NCBI GenBank assembly: GCA_039984715.1
Contig: JBDWUA010000009.1
Coordinates: 124,001-188,000, forward strand
Origin: JABSSA01 sp039984715
Lineage (GTDB): Bacteria; Pseudomonadota; Alphaproteobacteria; Rhodobacterales; Rhodobacteraceae
Reading direction: 5' to 3'
Length of the DNA: 64,000 nucleotides
Positions 26,724 through 35,698 of this stretch are shown here, piece after piece. Position numbers and translations under genes: made by a program. Each line of letters opens with the position of its first letter. Position 1 is the first letter of the stretch. The notes below the pieces were generated by a model. That model did not search any database and had not been told where the DNA came from. It saw only the letters and a list, made by a program, of their open reading frames with translations.

Positions 26724-27755
26724 ATGAAAAAAACAATCGCATTACTCGTCGCAACAACGGCACTGGCGTCACCCGCTATTGCCGAAGATCTTTCAGTCGT
26801 CGGCAGTTGGTCCGGCCTTCCACTGCACAAACAATATGAGGCACCTTTCTGGAGCACCACTTTGCCAGAAGCGTCCGGTGGAAACATCAATGTTGAGCTG
26901 ACAACGCACAACGCAATGAGCCTCGGCCTCGGCGATATCTATCCGTTGCTTGGCGAAGGTGTTTATGATGTTGCAATGACAGTTGCCGATTACGCCGTTG
27001 CTGATGCGCCTGAACTGGAAGGCTTGGATGTGCCTTTGCTTGCTCTGACTGCGGATGAAGCCCGTGCAATGGTCGATGCAGCACGCCCGATGGTGGCAGA
27101 TATCTACCGTGATCGTTTCAACTCACATGTTCTCGCAATTGCACCATACCCGCCGCAAGTCGTGTTCTGTAACGCAGAGATTTCCAACCTTGCTGATCTC
27201 GAAGGCCTAAAGATCCGTGCGTCTGGCCGGATGACTGCGAAACTTCTAGAAGCTCTTGGTGCGGAAAGCGTCAGCGTTTCGTTTGGTGAGGTTCCGGGTG
27301 CGCTGCAAACTGGAACCGTCGACTGTGCCGTTACAGGTGCGGGATCAGGCTACAGTGCCGGTTGGTGGGAAGTGTCGACGCATCTTATGCCAATTCCATT
27401 GGGCGGCTGGGATTCAGTTGTGACGGCGATCAACTTGGACAAATGGAACAGCTTGGACGCCGATACGCAGACCCTTATCTCAAGCGAAGTCGTCAGCGGG
27501 TTTGAAGACCCTGCATGGGCAAGCGCACAAGATGCATTGGTCAATGACATCGCTTGCCTCACCGGCAATGGTGATTGCCCATCTGGTGACGCACGCTCAA
27601 TGACCCTTGTTGACGTAAGCCAAGAAGACTTTGATCGGGCCCGCAATATTTTGACGAGCGAAGTTCTGCCAGACTGGGCTGAACGCGCCGGTGGTGATTG
27701 GGCCGCACGTTGGAACGACAGCGTTGGCAAAGTTGTTGGTGTAACAATCAACTAA
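26724..27755 (+). CDS. TRAP transporter solute-binding protein (DctP type)
   Basis: Periplasmic binding protein of 343 residues. The ATG at 26724 follows a GGAGAA ribosome site and gives a clean signal peptide ending in SPAIA; the longer frame from 26670 is out of place inside the upstream gene. DctP-family features include FCNAEISNLADLEGLKIR, the substrate-anchoring Arg region ASGRMT, and VDCAVTGAGSGYSAGWWEV. It should capture the operon's substrate, by context an acidic amino-acid derivative such as 5-oxoproline or glutamate. Confidence 0.9.
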   Translation: MKKTIALLVATTALASPAIAEDLSVVGSWSGLPLHKQYEAPFWSTTLPEASGGNINVELTTHNAMSLGLGDIYPLLGEGVYDVAMTVADYAVADAPELEGLDVPLLALTADEARAMVDAARPMVADIYRDRFNSHVLAIAPYPPQVVFCNAEISNLADLEGLKIRASGRMTAKLLEALGAESVSVSFGEVPGALQTGTVDCAVTGAGSGYSAGWWEVSTHLMPIPLGGWDSVVTAINLDKWNSLDADTQTLISSEVVSGFEDPAWASAQDALVNDIACLTGNGDCPSGDARSMTLVDVSQEDFDRARNILTSEVLPDWAERAGGDWAARWNDSVGKVVGVTIN

Positions 27756-27783
27756 TCGACAGGCCAAAGGACGTACTGAAGTT

Positions 27784-28332
27784 ATGGAACTCAAAATGAT
27801 ACATGGCCTGAGGGTTATCAACAAAGGGGTCGCCCTTGTTGTTGGCTTTGGCTTGCTGCTTTGCGCAGGATTTGTGCTGGCAGACATCATTATGCGCCAG
27901 ATCGGTACGTCCTTTGGTGGCACCGAAGAAATCGCGGGCTATGCTATGGCGCTCGCGACTTCATGGGGCATGTCCTATACGTTGCTTGAACTGGGGCATG
28001 TCCGAATTGACCTTTTACGAAGCCGCGCGGATAGCTTTAAACGCGCGTTATTCGATGTCTTTTCGATGATCGTGATGTCGGGTGTTATCGTCACAATCGC
28101 CATCAAAGCGTGGCCCGTGTTGGAACGCTCTATCAACAACGGTTCACGGGCAAACACCCCGCTGGAAACACCGCTTGTCTGGGTGCAGTTGCCTTGGTTT
28201 GCCGGGTGGGTCTGGTTCGCAGTGATGACGACATTGACGACACTTGCAGCCCTAAGCCTTTTGCTGAAGCGTCGTCACTCTGATACGGAAAATTTCGTTG
28301 GCGCCTTTGCCGAGCAGGAGACATTGCAATGA
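27784..28332 (+). CDS. TRAP transporter small permease (DctQ type)
   Basis: Membrane protein of 182 residues with four hydrophobic segments. The DctQ features MRQIGTSFGGTEEIAGYAMA and SMSYTL-like ELGHVRIDLL region are recognisable. It overlaps the large permease gene by four bases and is the structural partner of that subunit. Confidence 0.9.
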   Translation: MELKMIHGLRVINKGVALVVGFGLLLCAGFVLADIIMRQIGTSFGGTEEIAGYAMALATSWGMSYTLLELGHVRIDLLRSRADSFKRALFDVFSMIVMSGVIVTIAIKAWPVLERSINNGSRANTPLETPLVWVQLPWFAGWVWFAVMTTLTTLAALSLLLKRRHSDTENFVGAFAEQETLQ

Positions 28333-29612
28333 TCGCGTATGTCTCTGTTGGGCTATTGGGCCTGCTCGCGCTTTCTATCCCTGTTGGCATTGTGTTGTTC
28401 CTGTTGGGGTTTGGGATTGATACGTTTTTCTCTAACTTTCCACTGACGCGCGGCCTTGGCAATATGGTCTGGTCGTCTTCAAATTCGGCGACCTTAATCG
28501 CAATCCCATTCTTTGTTTTGCTGGGCGAAATCCTCGTGCGCAGCGGAGTTGCAACTCGAACCTATGCGGCTTTGGATCGTTGGGTGTCTTGGCTTCCGGG
28601 CGGATTGGTGCATGCCAATGTGGCAACAGCGACGATGTTTTCGGCCACATCCGGATCATCCGTGGCGACAGCCGCGACCGTGGCCACAGTTGCGATGCCC
28701 CAAGCGGAAAAGCTTGGATATGATCCCAAACTATTCTCAGGCGCAATCGCCGCTGGCGGCACGTTGGGCATCATGATCCCACCGTCGATCAATCTGATCG
28801 TCTATGGGTTTCTGACACAATCTTCGATCCCACAATTGTTCCTAGCGGGTTTGATTCCAGGTATCGCCCTGGCGATCGGGTTTATGGCGATTACCGTGAT
28901 TATTTGCCTGATCCGCCCCGATTTGGGGGGGACGCGCCGCACGTTCCCATTTGTTCAAATGCTGCGTGCCCTGATCGATCTGGTGCCGATCCTGATCTTG
29001 TTTGGCATGATTGTTGGATCGATCTATGCCGGCTGGGCCACGCCAACAGAGGCCGCCGCCGTCGGGGTCGCCGGTTCCTTCGTCATTGCCTTGGTGTTCG
29101 GTGGCGTATCGTGGTCAATGATCACACAGAGCCTTACGGGCACGGTCAAAATCACATCAATGATCATGTTGATCGTTATCGGTGCCTCCTTCCTCAATTT
29201 CACGCTCGCCTCTGCTGGGTTGGGTCGCGAACTGACCGAATTCATGACGGGCCTTGGCCTGACACCGCTCAAGACAATTCTTGTGGTTGTTGTCCTGTAC
29301 ATCGTCTTGGGGTTTTTCATCGAAACACTGTCACTGATGGTTGTGACCATTCCGATCATCGTCCCGTTGGTCGTGGCCCAAGGATATGATGTCGTCTGGT
29401 TCGGTATCTTGATGATCGTTCTCATTGAAATGGCATTGATTACGCCACCCGTTGGTCTGAACCTTTATGTTGTGCAGGGTGCGCGCAAATCTGGCAGCCT
29501 GAATGAAGTCATGCTGGGTGCGTTGCCATACTGCCTGACCATGTTGGCAATGGCCTTCCTACTTATCGCTTTTCCAAGCATTGCTCTCTTCCTGCCAAAC
29601 GCTTTGCAGTAA
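28329..29612 (+). CDS. TRAP transporter large permease (DctM type)
   Basis: Membrane protein of 427 residues with about twelve hydrophobic segments. The DctM hallmarks are present: AIPFFVLLGEIL near residue 57, the ATSGSSVATAATV segment, the IPPSINLIVYGFLTQSS segment, and ALITPPVGLNLYVVQG near the C-terminus. It performs sodium-coupled uptake together with the small permease and binding protein. Confidence 0.92.
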   Translation: MIAYVSVGLLGLLALSIPVGIVLFLLGFGIDTFFSNFPLTRGLGNMVWSSSNSATLIAIPFFVLLGEILVRSGVATRTYAALDRWVSWLPGGLVHANVATATMFSATSGSSVATAATVATVAMPQAEKLGYDPKLFSGAIAAGGTLGIMIPPSINLIVYGFLTQSSIPQLFLAGLIPGIALAIGFMAITVIICLIRPDLGGTRRTFPFVQMLRALIDLVPILILFGMIVGSIYAGWATPTEAAAVGVAGSFVIALVFGGVSWSMITQSLTGTVKITSMIMLIVIGASFLNFTLASAGLGRELTEFMTGLGLTPLKTILVVVVLYIVLGFFIETLSLMVVTIPIIVPLVVAQGYDVVWFGILMIVLIEMALITPPVGLNLYVVQGARKSGSLNEVMLGALPYCLTMLAMAFLLIAFPSIALFLPNALQ

Positions 29613-29639
29613 GAAACCTTCCCTTCAAAACCAAAAGAC

Positions 29640-29661
29640 TGCGGGCCGAATGGCGCCCGCA
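29640..29661 (+). repeat. Hairpin between dctM and 5-oxoprolinase genes
   Basis: Perfect seven-base arms TGCGGGC (29640-29646) and GCCCGCA (29655-29661) enclose an eight-base loop. No T-run follows; an AAAGGAG ribosome site comes directly after. It may tune expression of the downstream gene or protect the TRAP mRNA. Confidence 0.45.
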
Positions 29662-29680
29662 AACAAAGGAGATATGTCTC

Positions 29681-32600
29681 ATGTGGCAATTCTGGGTAGA
29701 TCGTGGCGGCACGTTTACAGACATCGTGGCCAAGACGCCCGAGGGTGATTTACAGACGCATAAACTGTTGTCTGAAAATCCAGAAGTTTACCCTGATGCT
29801 GCGGTTCATGGCATTCGCGCGCTTCTTGGGTTTGGCCCAGATGAGCCCATTCCAAATGGCCAAATTGGTGCCGTGAAAATGGGCACAACCGTTGCGACAA
29901 ATGCCTTGTTGGAACGCAAAGGCGAACGGACATTGCTGCTGATCACGAAAGGCATGCGTGATCTGTTGCGCATCGGGTATCAGAACCGCCCGCGGTTGTT
30001 TGATCTCAATATCGAGCTTCCTGAATTGCTGTATGAGGATGTGATCGAGATCAAAGAACGGATCGGCGCAGATGGCGAAACCATAACAGCGCTTGATACG
30101 GTCCATGCGCGCGAAGCGTTATCGCGCGCCTATGGCAAAGGCATTCGTTCGGTCGCCATTGCGTTGATGCACAGCTATCGGTTTCCGGATCATGAGCAAA
30201 AACTAGGGCAGATGGCCGAACAATCTGGTTTTACCCAAGTCTCCCTGAGCCATGAGGCCAGTCCCCTTATCAAGATCGTATCACGCGGTGATACGGCGGT
30301 GGTTGATGCCTATCTGTCTCCGGTCTTAGGGCGCTACGTCAATCAAGTGGCTGATGCATTGGGCACGTCAAAGGGTGGCTGCGAACGTTTGATGTTCATG
30401 CGCTCAAACGGTGGGCTGACCGATGCATCCCTGTTCGAAGGGCGGGACGCGATCCTGTCTGGTCCTGCTGGCGGTGTCGTGGGCATGGTCCGCACGGCGG
30501 CTGAGCTTGGGTACGACAAGCTGATTGGTTTTGACATGGGCGGCACGTCCACGGACGTCTGCCACTATGCCGGCGAGTTCGAGCGTAGTTTTGAAACCGA
30601 AGTCGCTGGCGTGCGGATGCGTGCGCCGATGATGTCCATTCACACAGTTGCAGCGGGTGGCGGATCAATCCTGTCATTCCGCGATGGTCGTATGCAGGTT
30701 GGCCCCGAAAGTGCGGGGGCAAATCCCGGACCTGCGGCTTACAGGCGTGGTGGTCCGCTTACGGTCACAGATTGCAACGTGCTGCTTGGTAAATTGCAAC
30801 CAGATCTGTTTCCTCCGGTCTTTGGGCCGAATGCCGATCAGCCTTTGGACGTCGATGTCGTGCGGGCAAAATTCGAGGCCCTCGCCAAAGAGGTCGGCGG
30901 TGAAATGTCAGTCGAAGAATTGGCCGAAGGGTTCTTGCGAATCGCGGTTGAGAACATGGCAAACGCGATCAAGAAGATCAGCGTTCAACGTGGTTATGAC
31001 GTCACCAAATACACCATGAACTGTTTTGGCGGTGCGGGCGGACAGCATGCGTGTTTGGTGGCCGATGCGCTTGGGATGGAAAGCGTCTTTATTCATCCGT
31101 TTGCGGGTGTTTTATCTGCTTTTGGCATGGGATTGGCCGACGTGCGGGCAATGCGGGAACACCAGTTTGGATTGGGCTTTGATCAGATCAAAGGCGCTGA
31201 GATTGTTCTGGAACGATTGACAGCCGCCGCCGAGGCCGAAGTCATTGGTCAGGGCATCCCTGCCGCGCAGATCACGACAGTGACGATGGCGCATATCCGC
31301 CCAGATGGCGCGCAGCAAACGCTTGAAGTACCATTTGGTGCGATGAGCCAGATGACAAAAGCCTTCGAGACGGCACATCAGCAAAGGTTCGGGTTTGTTC
31401 CTGAGAACGCAACGTTGTTGATTGATGTCTTGACGGCCGAAGCCATCGGTGCGACGGGTGAAACCGTGACCCTACCAGACGCGGGCATGAAATCTGCCGC
31501 TTCTAAACACTCTCAGATGTGGTCAAACGGCAAACTGCGCGATGTGCCAGTGATCGACAGGACAACAATGTGTGTCGGAGACATTGTTCAAGGTCCGGCA
31601 ATTGTCACGGAACCCACAGGCACCAACATCCTTGAACAGGATTGGGAGGCTGAATGCGTCAGCGGCGGAAATCTCGTGCTGCGCCGAACAACTGCGGTTG
31701 CTCGTCAAGAGGCCATTGGCACCAAAGTCGATCCCGTCATGCTTGAGGTATTCAACAACCTCTTTATGTCTATCGCGGACCAGATGGGGGCGACGCTTGC
31801 CAATACGGCCTATTCGGTCAACATCAAGGAACGCTATGACTTCTCTTGCGCGATCTTTGATGAGGCAGGCGATTTAGTCGCCAACGCGCCGCACGTCCCC
31901 GTTCACCTTGGTTCAATGTCCGAAAGTGTGCGGGTCATCTTGCGCCAAAATGCGGGTAAGATCCGCCCCGGTGACGTGTTCATGATGAACAATCCCTTTA
32001 ACGGGGGCACACATTTGCCCGATGTGACGGTCATCACACCTGTATTCGATGATGCGGGGACGCGGATTATTTACACTGTCGCCAGTCGTGGACATCACGC
32101 TGACATTGGTGGCAAGACGCCCGGCTCAGCCCCACCAGACAGCCGTGTCATCGAAGAGGAAGGCGTTCTAATCGACAATTTCTTGTTGGTACAGCAAGGT
32201 CAGTTGCGCGATGCTCAGACTCGCGAATTGCTTGCCTCGGGCCAGTACCCCTGCCGCAATATCGATCAGAATATGGCTGACCTGTCTGCTCAGATTGCCG
32301 CCAATGCAACGGGTGCTGATGAATTGACCAAGATCACGCAGCAATTCGGCCTAGACACCGTTCACGCTTACATGATCCACGTTCAGGACAATGCCGAAGA
32401 AAGCGTGCGCCGCGTGCTTGATGTGCTGCGCGATTGCGGTTTCACCTATCCGCTCGACAATGGCGATCAGATCAAAGTGGCGATCACGGTCGATAAACCG
32501 GCACGGCAAGCGACCATCGATTTCACCGGAACCTCTGGGCAGAATGAGTTCAATTACAACGCGCCGATGGCGATCTGCCGTGCGGTTGTCTTGTATGTTT

Positions 32601-33262
32601 TCCGAACATTGGTTGGGACCGACATCCCGATGAACGAGGGGTGCCTTAAGCCTCTTGATCTTGTTGTCCCCGAGGGGAGCATGATCAATCCCAACGCACC
32701 TGCGGCTGTCATCTCGGGCAATACTGAGGTCAGTCAGGCAATCGCTGATACATTGTACGGCGCACTTGGCGTCATTGCTGGCAGCCAAGGGACGATGAAC
32801 AATTTTGTCTATGGCAACGATGTGCATCAAAACTATGAAACCATTTGTGGTGGCACCGGGGCTGGCGACGGGTTTCACGGCACAAGTGCGGTTCACAGCC
32901 ACATGACCAACACACGCATGACAGACCCCGAAGTTTTAGAGACACGGTTTCCTGTGCGGGTGGATGAGTTTTCGATCCGGCACGGTTCGGGCGGTCTGGG
33001 TGAATACGTCGGCGGGAACGGAATTGTCCGCCGGTTACGTTTTCTTGAGCCGATGACAGTGACAGTCCTGTCGTCGCATCGCAAAGTCGCGCCACACGGC
33101 GCTGCAGGTGGTAATGAGGCCTGCGTCGGTGAAAACAGTGTCGAACGGGCAGATGGCCATATCAATGAACTGAAAGGCAACGATGAGGTGCAGCTCGCGG
33201 TTGACGATGTGTTTGTGATGAAAACACCCGGCGGCGGTGGTTACGGAAAGGTCACGAAATGA
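29681..33262 (+). CDS. Fused 5-oxoprolinase (hydantoinase A/B family)
   Basis: Protein of 1193 residues that carries both halves of the ATP-dependent hydantoinase/oxoprolinase family. The HyuA half (about 1-690) starts with FWVDRGGTFTDIVA and has MGTTVATNALLERKG, FDMGGTSTDVCHY and NCFGGAGGQHACLVAD. The HyuB half (about 690-1190) has MGATLANTAYSVNIKERYDFSCA, MMNNPFNGGTHLPDVT and a final TPGGGGYGK. The single-chain layout and length match eukaryotic-type 5-oxoprolinases, which open 5-oxoproline to glutamate with ATP. Its place after a TRAP transporter and DUF1445 protein supports this substrate, though N-methylhydantoin-type substrates cannot be excluded. Confidence 0.88.
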   Translation: MWQFWVDRGGTFTDIVAKTPEGDLQTHKLLSENPEVYPDAAVHGIRALLGFGPDEPIPNGQIGAVKMGTTVATNALLERKGERTLLLITKGMRDLLRIGYQNRPRLFDLNIELPELLYEDVIEIKERIGADGETITALDTVHAREALSRAYGKGIRSVAIALMHSYRFPDHEQKLGQMAEQSGFTQVSLSHEASPLIKIVSRGDTAVVDAYLSPVLGRYVNQVADALGTSKGGCERLMFMRSNGGLTDASLFEGRDAILSGPAGGVVGMVRTAAELGYDKLIGFDMGGTSTDVCHYAGEFERSFETEVAGVRMRAPMMSIHTVAAGGGSILSFRDGRMQVGPESAGANPGPAAYRRGGPLTVTDCNVLLGKLQPDLFPPVFGPNADQPLDVDVVRAKFEALAKEVGGEMSVEELAEGFLRIAVENMANAIKKISVQRGYDVTKYTMNCFGGAGGQHACLVADALGMESVFIHPFAGVLSAFGMGLADVRAMREHQFGLGFDQIKGAEIVLERLTAAAEAEVIGQGIPAAQITTVTMAHIRPDGAQQTLEVPFGAMSQMTKAFETAHQQRFGFVPENATLLIDVLTAEAIGATGETVTLPDAGMKSAASKHSQMWSNGKLRDVPVIDRTTMCVGDIVQGPAIVTEPTGTNILEQDWEAECVSGGNLVLRRTTAVARQEAIGTKVDPVMLEVFNNLFMSIADQMGATLANTAYSVNIKERYDFSCAIFDEAGDLVANAPHVPVHLGSMSESVRVILRQNAGKIRPGDVFMMNNPFNGGTHLPDVTVITPVFDDAGTRIIYTVASRGHHADIGGKTPGSAPPDSRVIEEEGVLIDNFLLVQQGQLRDAQTRELLASGQYPCRNIDQNMADLSAQIAANATGADELTKITQQFGLDTVHAYMIHVQDNAEESVRRVLDVLRDCGFTYPLDNGDQIKVAITVDKPARQATIDFTGTSGQNEFNYNAPMAICRAVVLYVFRTLVGTDIPMNEGCLKPLDLVVPEGSMINPNAPAAVISGNTEVSQAIADTLYGALGVIAGSQGTMNNFVYGNDVHQNYETICGGTGAGDGFHGTSAVHSHMTNTRMTDPEVLETRFPVRVDEFSIRHGSGGLGEYVGGNGIVRRLRFLEPMTVTVLSSHRKVAPHGAAGGNEACVGENSVERADGHINELKGNDEVQLAVDDVFVMKTPGGGGYGKVTK

Positions 33263-33483
33263 GCTGCTCATTGTTGAAAAATGTCGATGACATGTTTTCA
33301 GAGGTTGCTAGACCTGTCGACCTGCCCGAAGGTCTGGCCGACAAGATCAGATTTTGTAATGCGACATACGTCACCCGTTTTGATGCACGGCTACGGGGTA
33401 AGATGTTTACGATTAAAGGATGGCGGGCCACGCATTTGACCCACCATTCCCCAGCGCAGGGGGGTAGTCGGTTTGGGATGTGA
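33259..33483 (+). pseudogene. Truncated glutamate dehydrogenase, N-terminal fragment
   Basis: The frame starts with an ATG overlapping the 5-oxoprolinase stop by four bases and ends after 74 codons. Residues from about 20 onward match the N-terminal dimerisation domain of Glu/Leu/Phe/Val dehydrogenases: LPEGLADKIRFCNATYVTRF, then GWRATHLTHHSPAQGGSRF, which corresponds to the family's GxRxxHxxHxxPxxGGxRY. The catalytic Lys domain and the NAD-binding domain are missing, and the following 128 bp do not continue the protein in any frame I could follow. The gene therefore appears deleted. Its former role would have been glutamate to 2-oxoglutarate, the step after oxoprolinase. Confidence 0.7.
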
Positions 33484-33611
33484 TTGCGTGATATGAAAAG
33501 ACAGCAGCAAGTCGGTGAGCGTTAAATGTGGTCATTGCATCAATAGTTGAAGCTCTTCAGCCGCAGGCAGTTTAGGGAGCGGGATGAGCAAGTTTCGAAG
33601 AGGAGGAATTA

Positions 33612-34265
33612 ATGAAGTTTTCCATTGGGTCGACGCAGATTGATACCGTTATTGGGCATCTTGTCGTAGCAGGTTGGACAGGGCGCGATCAGTCTTCGGT
33701 ACAACACCACATTGATGAACTCGCCACAATTGGCGTTGCCCCGCCTTCAACAACGCCACTTTATTATCGAGTGTCGAGCTCATTGTTGACTCAAGCTGAC
33801 TCCGTTCAAGTTCTTGGGCCTGAAACGTCTGGTGAAGCAGAGCCATTCTTGATCAATCATGGCGGAAAATTGTGGTTAGGACTTGCATCCGATCACACTG
33901 ATCGGAATCTTGAAACCATATCAGTTGCTGCGTCAAAACAAGCTTGTGCAAAGGTTTGTGCGACTGTGTTGTGGGATTTCGACCAAGTGCGCGATCATAT
34001 CGATCAAATGAAGTTACGCTCGTGGATAAAAGAGGAAGGGGATTGGGTATTGTATCAGGATGGTAGCCTGGAACAAATCCTCGCGCTCTCAACTCTGTGC
34101 GCTCAAATAGAAAACATCGATCAATCGGCCATGTTATGCGGAACACTTCCAGCTATTGGCGGTGTACGCTCGGCGGTTGAGTTTCGAGCCGAACTTTATG
34201 ATCCAGTTTCAGACCAAAGTATTGAACTTCAGTATGAAGCTAACAGGCTAGCGGAGATCAGTTGA
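33612..34265 (+). CDS. DUF2848 family protein
   Basis: Protein of 217 residues. I recognise the DUF2848 pattern: VVAGWTGRD near the N-terminus, QHHIDELATIGVAPPSTTPL, LYYRVS, SGEAEPFLI, LGLASDHTDRNLE and the conserved SVAASKQACAKV. The family is distantly linked to the fumarylacetoacetate hydrolase fold and is often found beside amino-acid or amide catabolism genes. An AGGAGGAA ribosome site precedes the ATG. It is the last gene of the oxoprolinase region, after the gdh fragment. Its reaction is unknown. Confidence 0.75.
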   Translation: MKFSIGSTQIDTVIGHLVVAGWTGRDQSSVQHHIDELATIGVAPPSTTPLYYRVSSSLLTQADSVQVLGPETSGEAEPFLINHGGKLWLGLASDHTDRNLETISVAASKQACAKVCATVLWDFDQVRDHIDQMKLRSWIKEEGDWVLYQDGSLEQILALSTLCAQIENIDQSAMLCGTLPAIGGVRSAVEFRAELYDPVSDQSIELQYEANRLAEIS

Positions 34266-34295
34266 AATCTGGCCATTCGTTGCGGTCGCCAGATT
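34266..34295 (+). terminator. Possible terminator hairpin after DUF2848 gene
   Basis: Arms AATCTGGC (34266-34273) and GCCAGATT (34288-34295) pair perfectly around a 14-base loop, directly after the stop codon. There is no T-run, so termination may be weak or Rho-assisted. Confidence 0.4.
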
Positions 34296-34639
34296 GAAAG
34301 TGTGTGGCGCCTAGAAGCCAAATTAATCAAACACTGTTGACCCTATGCGTCAAATCGCCAGCATTTGGCCGTTCTTGTTTATTCGTGAAAGCGACCATTG
34401 GAATATTTTCGGTGAACGGTAGGAAAGTTCGCAGAGCCGACCTTTGGATATCAAGAATGCTGCATCTCAGCGTTGATGCATGAAGAAAGTGTTTGTTGGT
34501 TGTAAAGCGTTTGCTGCGCACTGGATTGATCAACGCCGATGTCCAGAAACTGAATTCCGGATGACCGGGCAGCCCGCGTTTGCGATCCCGACGATACTCC
34601 ACCGGGTGGTGCTCGGCTAGTTTGCGGAGATTTGTGCGG
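34296..34639. other. Intergenic region without a recognisable gene
   Basis: These 344 bp lie between the 3' ends of the DUF2848 gene and the LuxR-type gene. A minus-strand frame of 91 codons (34327-34602) is open but its protein has no recognisable family features, and its reading may be chance or an old insertion remnant. Nothing else was seen. Confidence 0.35.
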
Positions 34640-35506
34640 TTAAGCGGCCTTAAGGTGCAGCAGAAACAAACTGAATAGCTCGGCTTGGGAAGATATATTG
34701 AGTTTCCGGTAAATGTTCTGCCTGTGCGATTTGACGGTCGAAACAGAGACCGTCAACTGTAAGGAAATCGATGCACTGGTGTGCCCGACAAGGATCAGTT
34801 TCAAAACGTCCATCTCGCGGCTTGTCAAAACGTCGCTGCCAAAGTCTTGAAAGCGATCTTCTTGACTGGAGCGCTGCGAGGCGCGGTCAAAGCTTGAGGG
34901 ATCAATCTCGAATTGCCGGGATACGACCCGTTCCAAAACTGGAAACAAGCGCTTAAGATGCTCTATGCATATGGCTGATTGCTTGCCTCCCTTGCGCTCA
35001 AGAAAGCTGAAATCAAGGGCCATGCCGTTTGGCAGTCGGATTAAAACAATGTTCTCTGCCATGTTTCTAGGCCAACCAGGTGTGCGATACCCAATCGGTT
35101 CACTGTCTTCTACGAAGATATCCAGAGTCGCTGTGTCAATCACGCATTTGAAGTCATCGGGCACAAAATCAGAAATGATATAAACGCCGGATGCGGATCT
35201 AGCTTGGTAAGCCCGGAACACCGGATTGATCACGTAGGTGAAGTTCAGAAAATTATCCAAACCTCGTTGGTAGGGACACAAAGTTGGCCGGTTCGCGAGG
35301 TTAACGGGCGCTGCTTCGGCCTCGTAAAGGAAGATGTGAAAACACTCGAAACCAAACGTGGTAGCAAGCATATCAGCAAGATCGTCAAAAAAGGTTTTTG
35401 AGCCTATCGCCTCAATCAATGCAAGCGGATCAATAGGTAATTCTTTGGCAGAAATATCACCTTCTGTTTCCCGCGTTGGATTTGAAATTTTCACATTCTG
35501 GGTCAT
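34640..35506 (-). CDS. LuxR-type transcriptional regulator
   Basis: Regulator of 288 residues. The C-terminal helix-turn-helix is a classic LuxR/GerE domain: LTSREMDVLKLILVGHTSA, then VSVSTVKSHRQNIYRKLNI. The N-terminal 200 residues resemble a GAF-like sensory domain, not an obvious acyl-homoserine-lactone domain. It is divergent, with a 192 bp gap, from the ten-gene operon at 35699-47925 and very probably controls it in response to that operon's substrate. Confidence 0.85.
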   Translation of the reverse strand: MTQNVKISNPTRETEGDISAKELPIDPLALIEAIGSKTFFDDLADMLATTFGFECFHIFLYEAEAAPVNLANRPTLCPYQRGLDNFLNFTYVINPVFRAYQARSASGVYIISDFVPDDFKCVIDTATLDIFVEDSEPIGYRTPGWPRNMAENIVLIRLPNGMALDFSFLERKGGKQSAICIEHLKRLFPVLERVVSRQFEIDPSSFDRASQRSSQEDRFQDFGSDVLTSREMDVLKLILVGHTSASISLQLTVSVSTVKSHRQNIYRKLNISSQAELFSLFLLHLKAA

Positions 35507-35698
35507 CCTTCGATTAGATTACGGGGGTGCAGACATAGCAAGACCCAACCAAGAAAATGCACGAAATGACGGTCTCGTTTTGTGACATCGCAGAAAATCT
35601 CATCCTTTGGGACGATATGCCTTTGCGATTTTGCAGCGTTACATTCCCCAAGAAGAAGGCCGCAACGGGCGAACACCGTGGTCAAAAATGGGGGATAG
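35507..35698. promoter_or_regulatory. Divergent promoter region, luxR / amino-acid operon
   Basis: This 192 bp interval must hold both divergent promoters. I did not find a clear dyad that could be called the LuxR-type binding site. Confidence 0.35.

Noticed and set aside
34327..34602. 91-codon minus-strand frame between the DUF2848 and LuxR-type genes
   Set aside because: No family features could be recognised and no ribosome site is evident; described only as an intergenic region.
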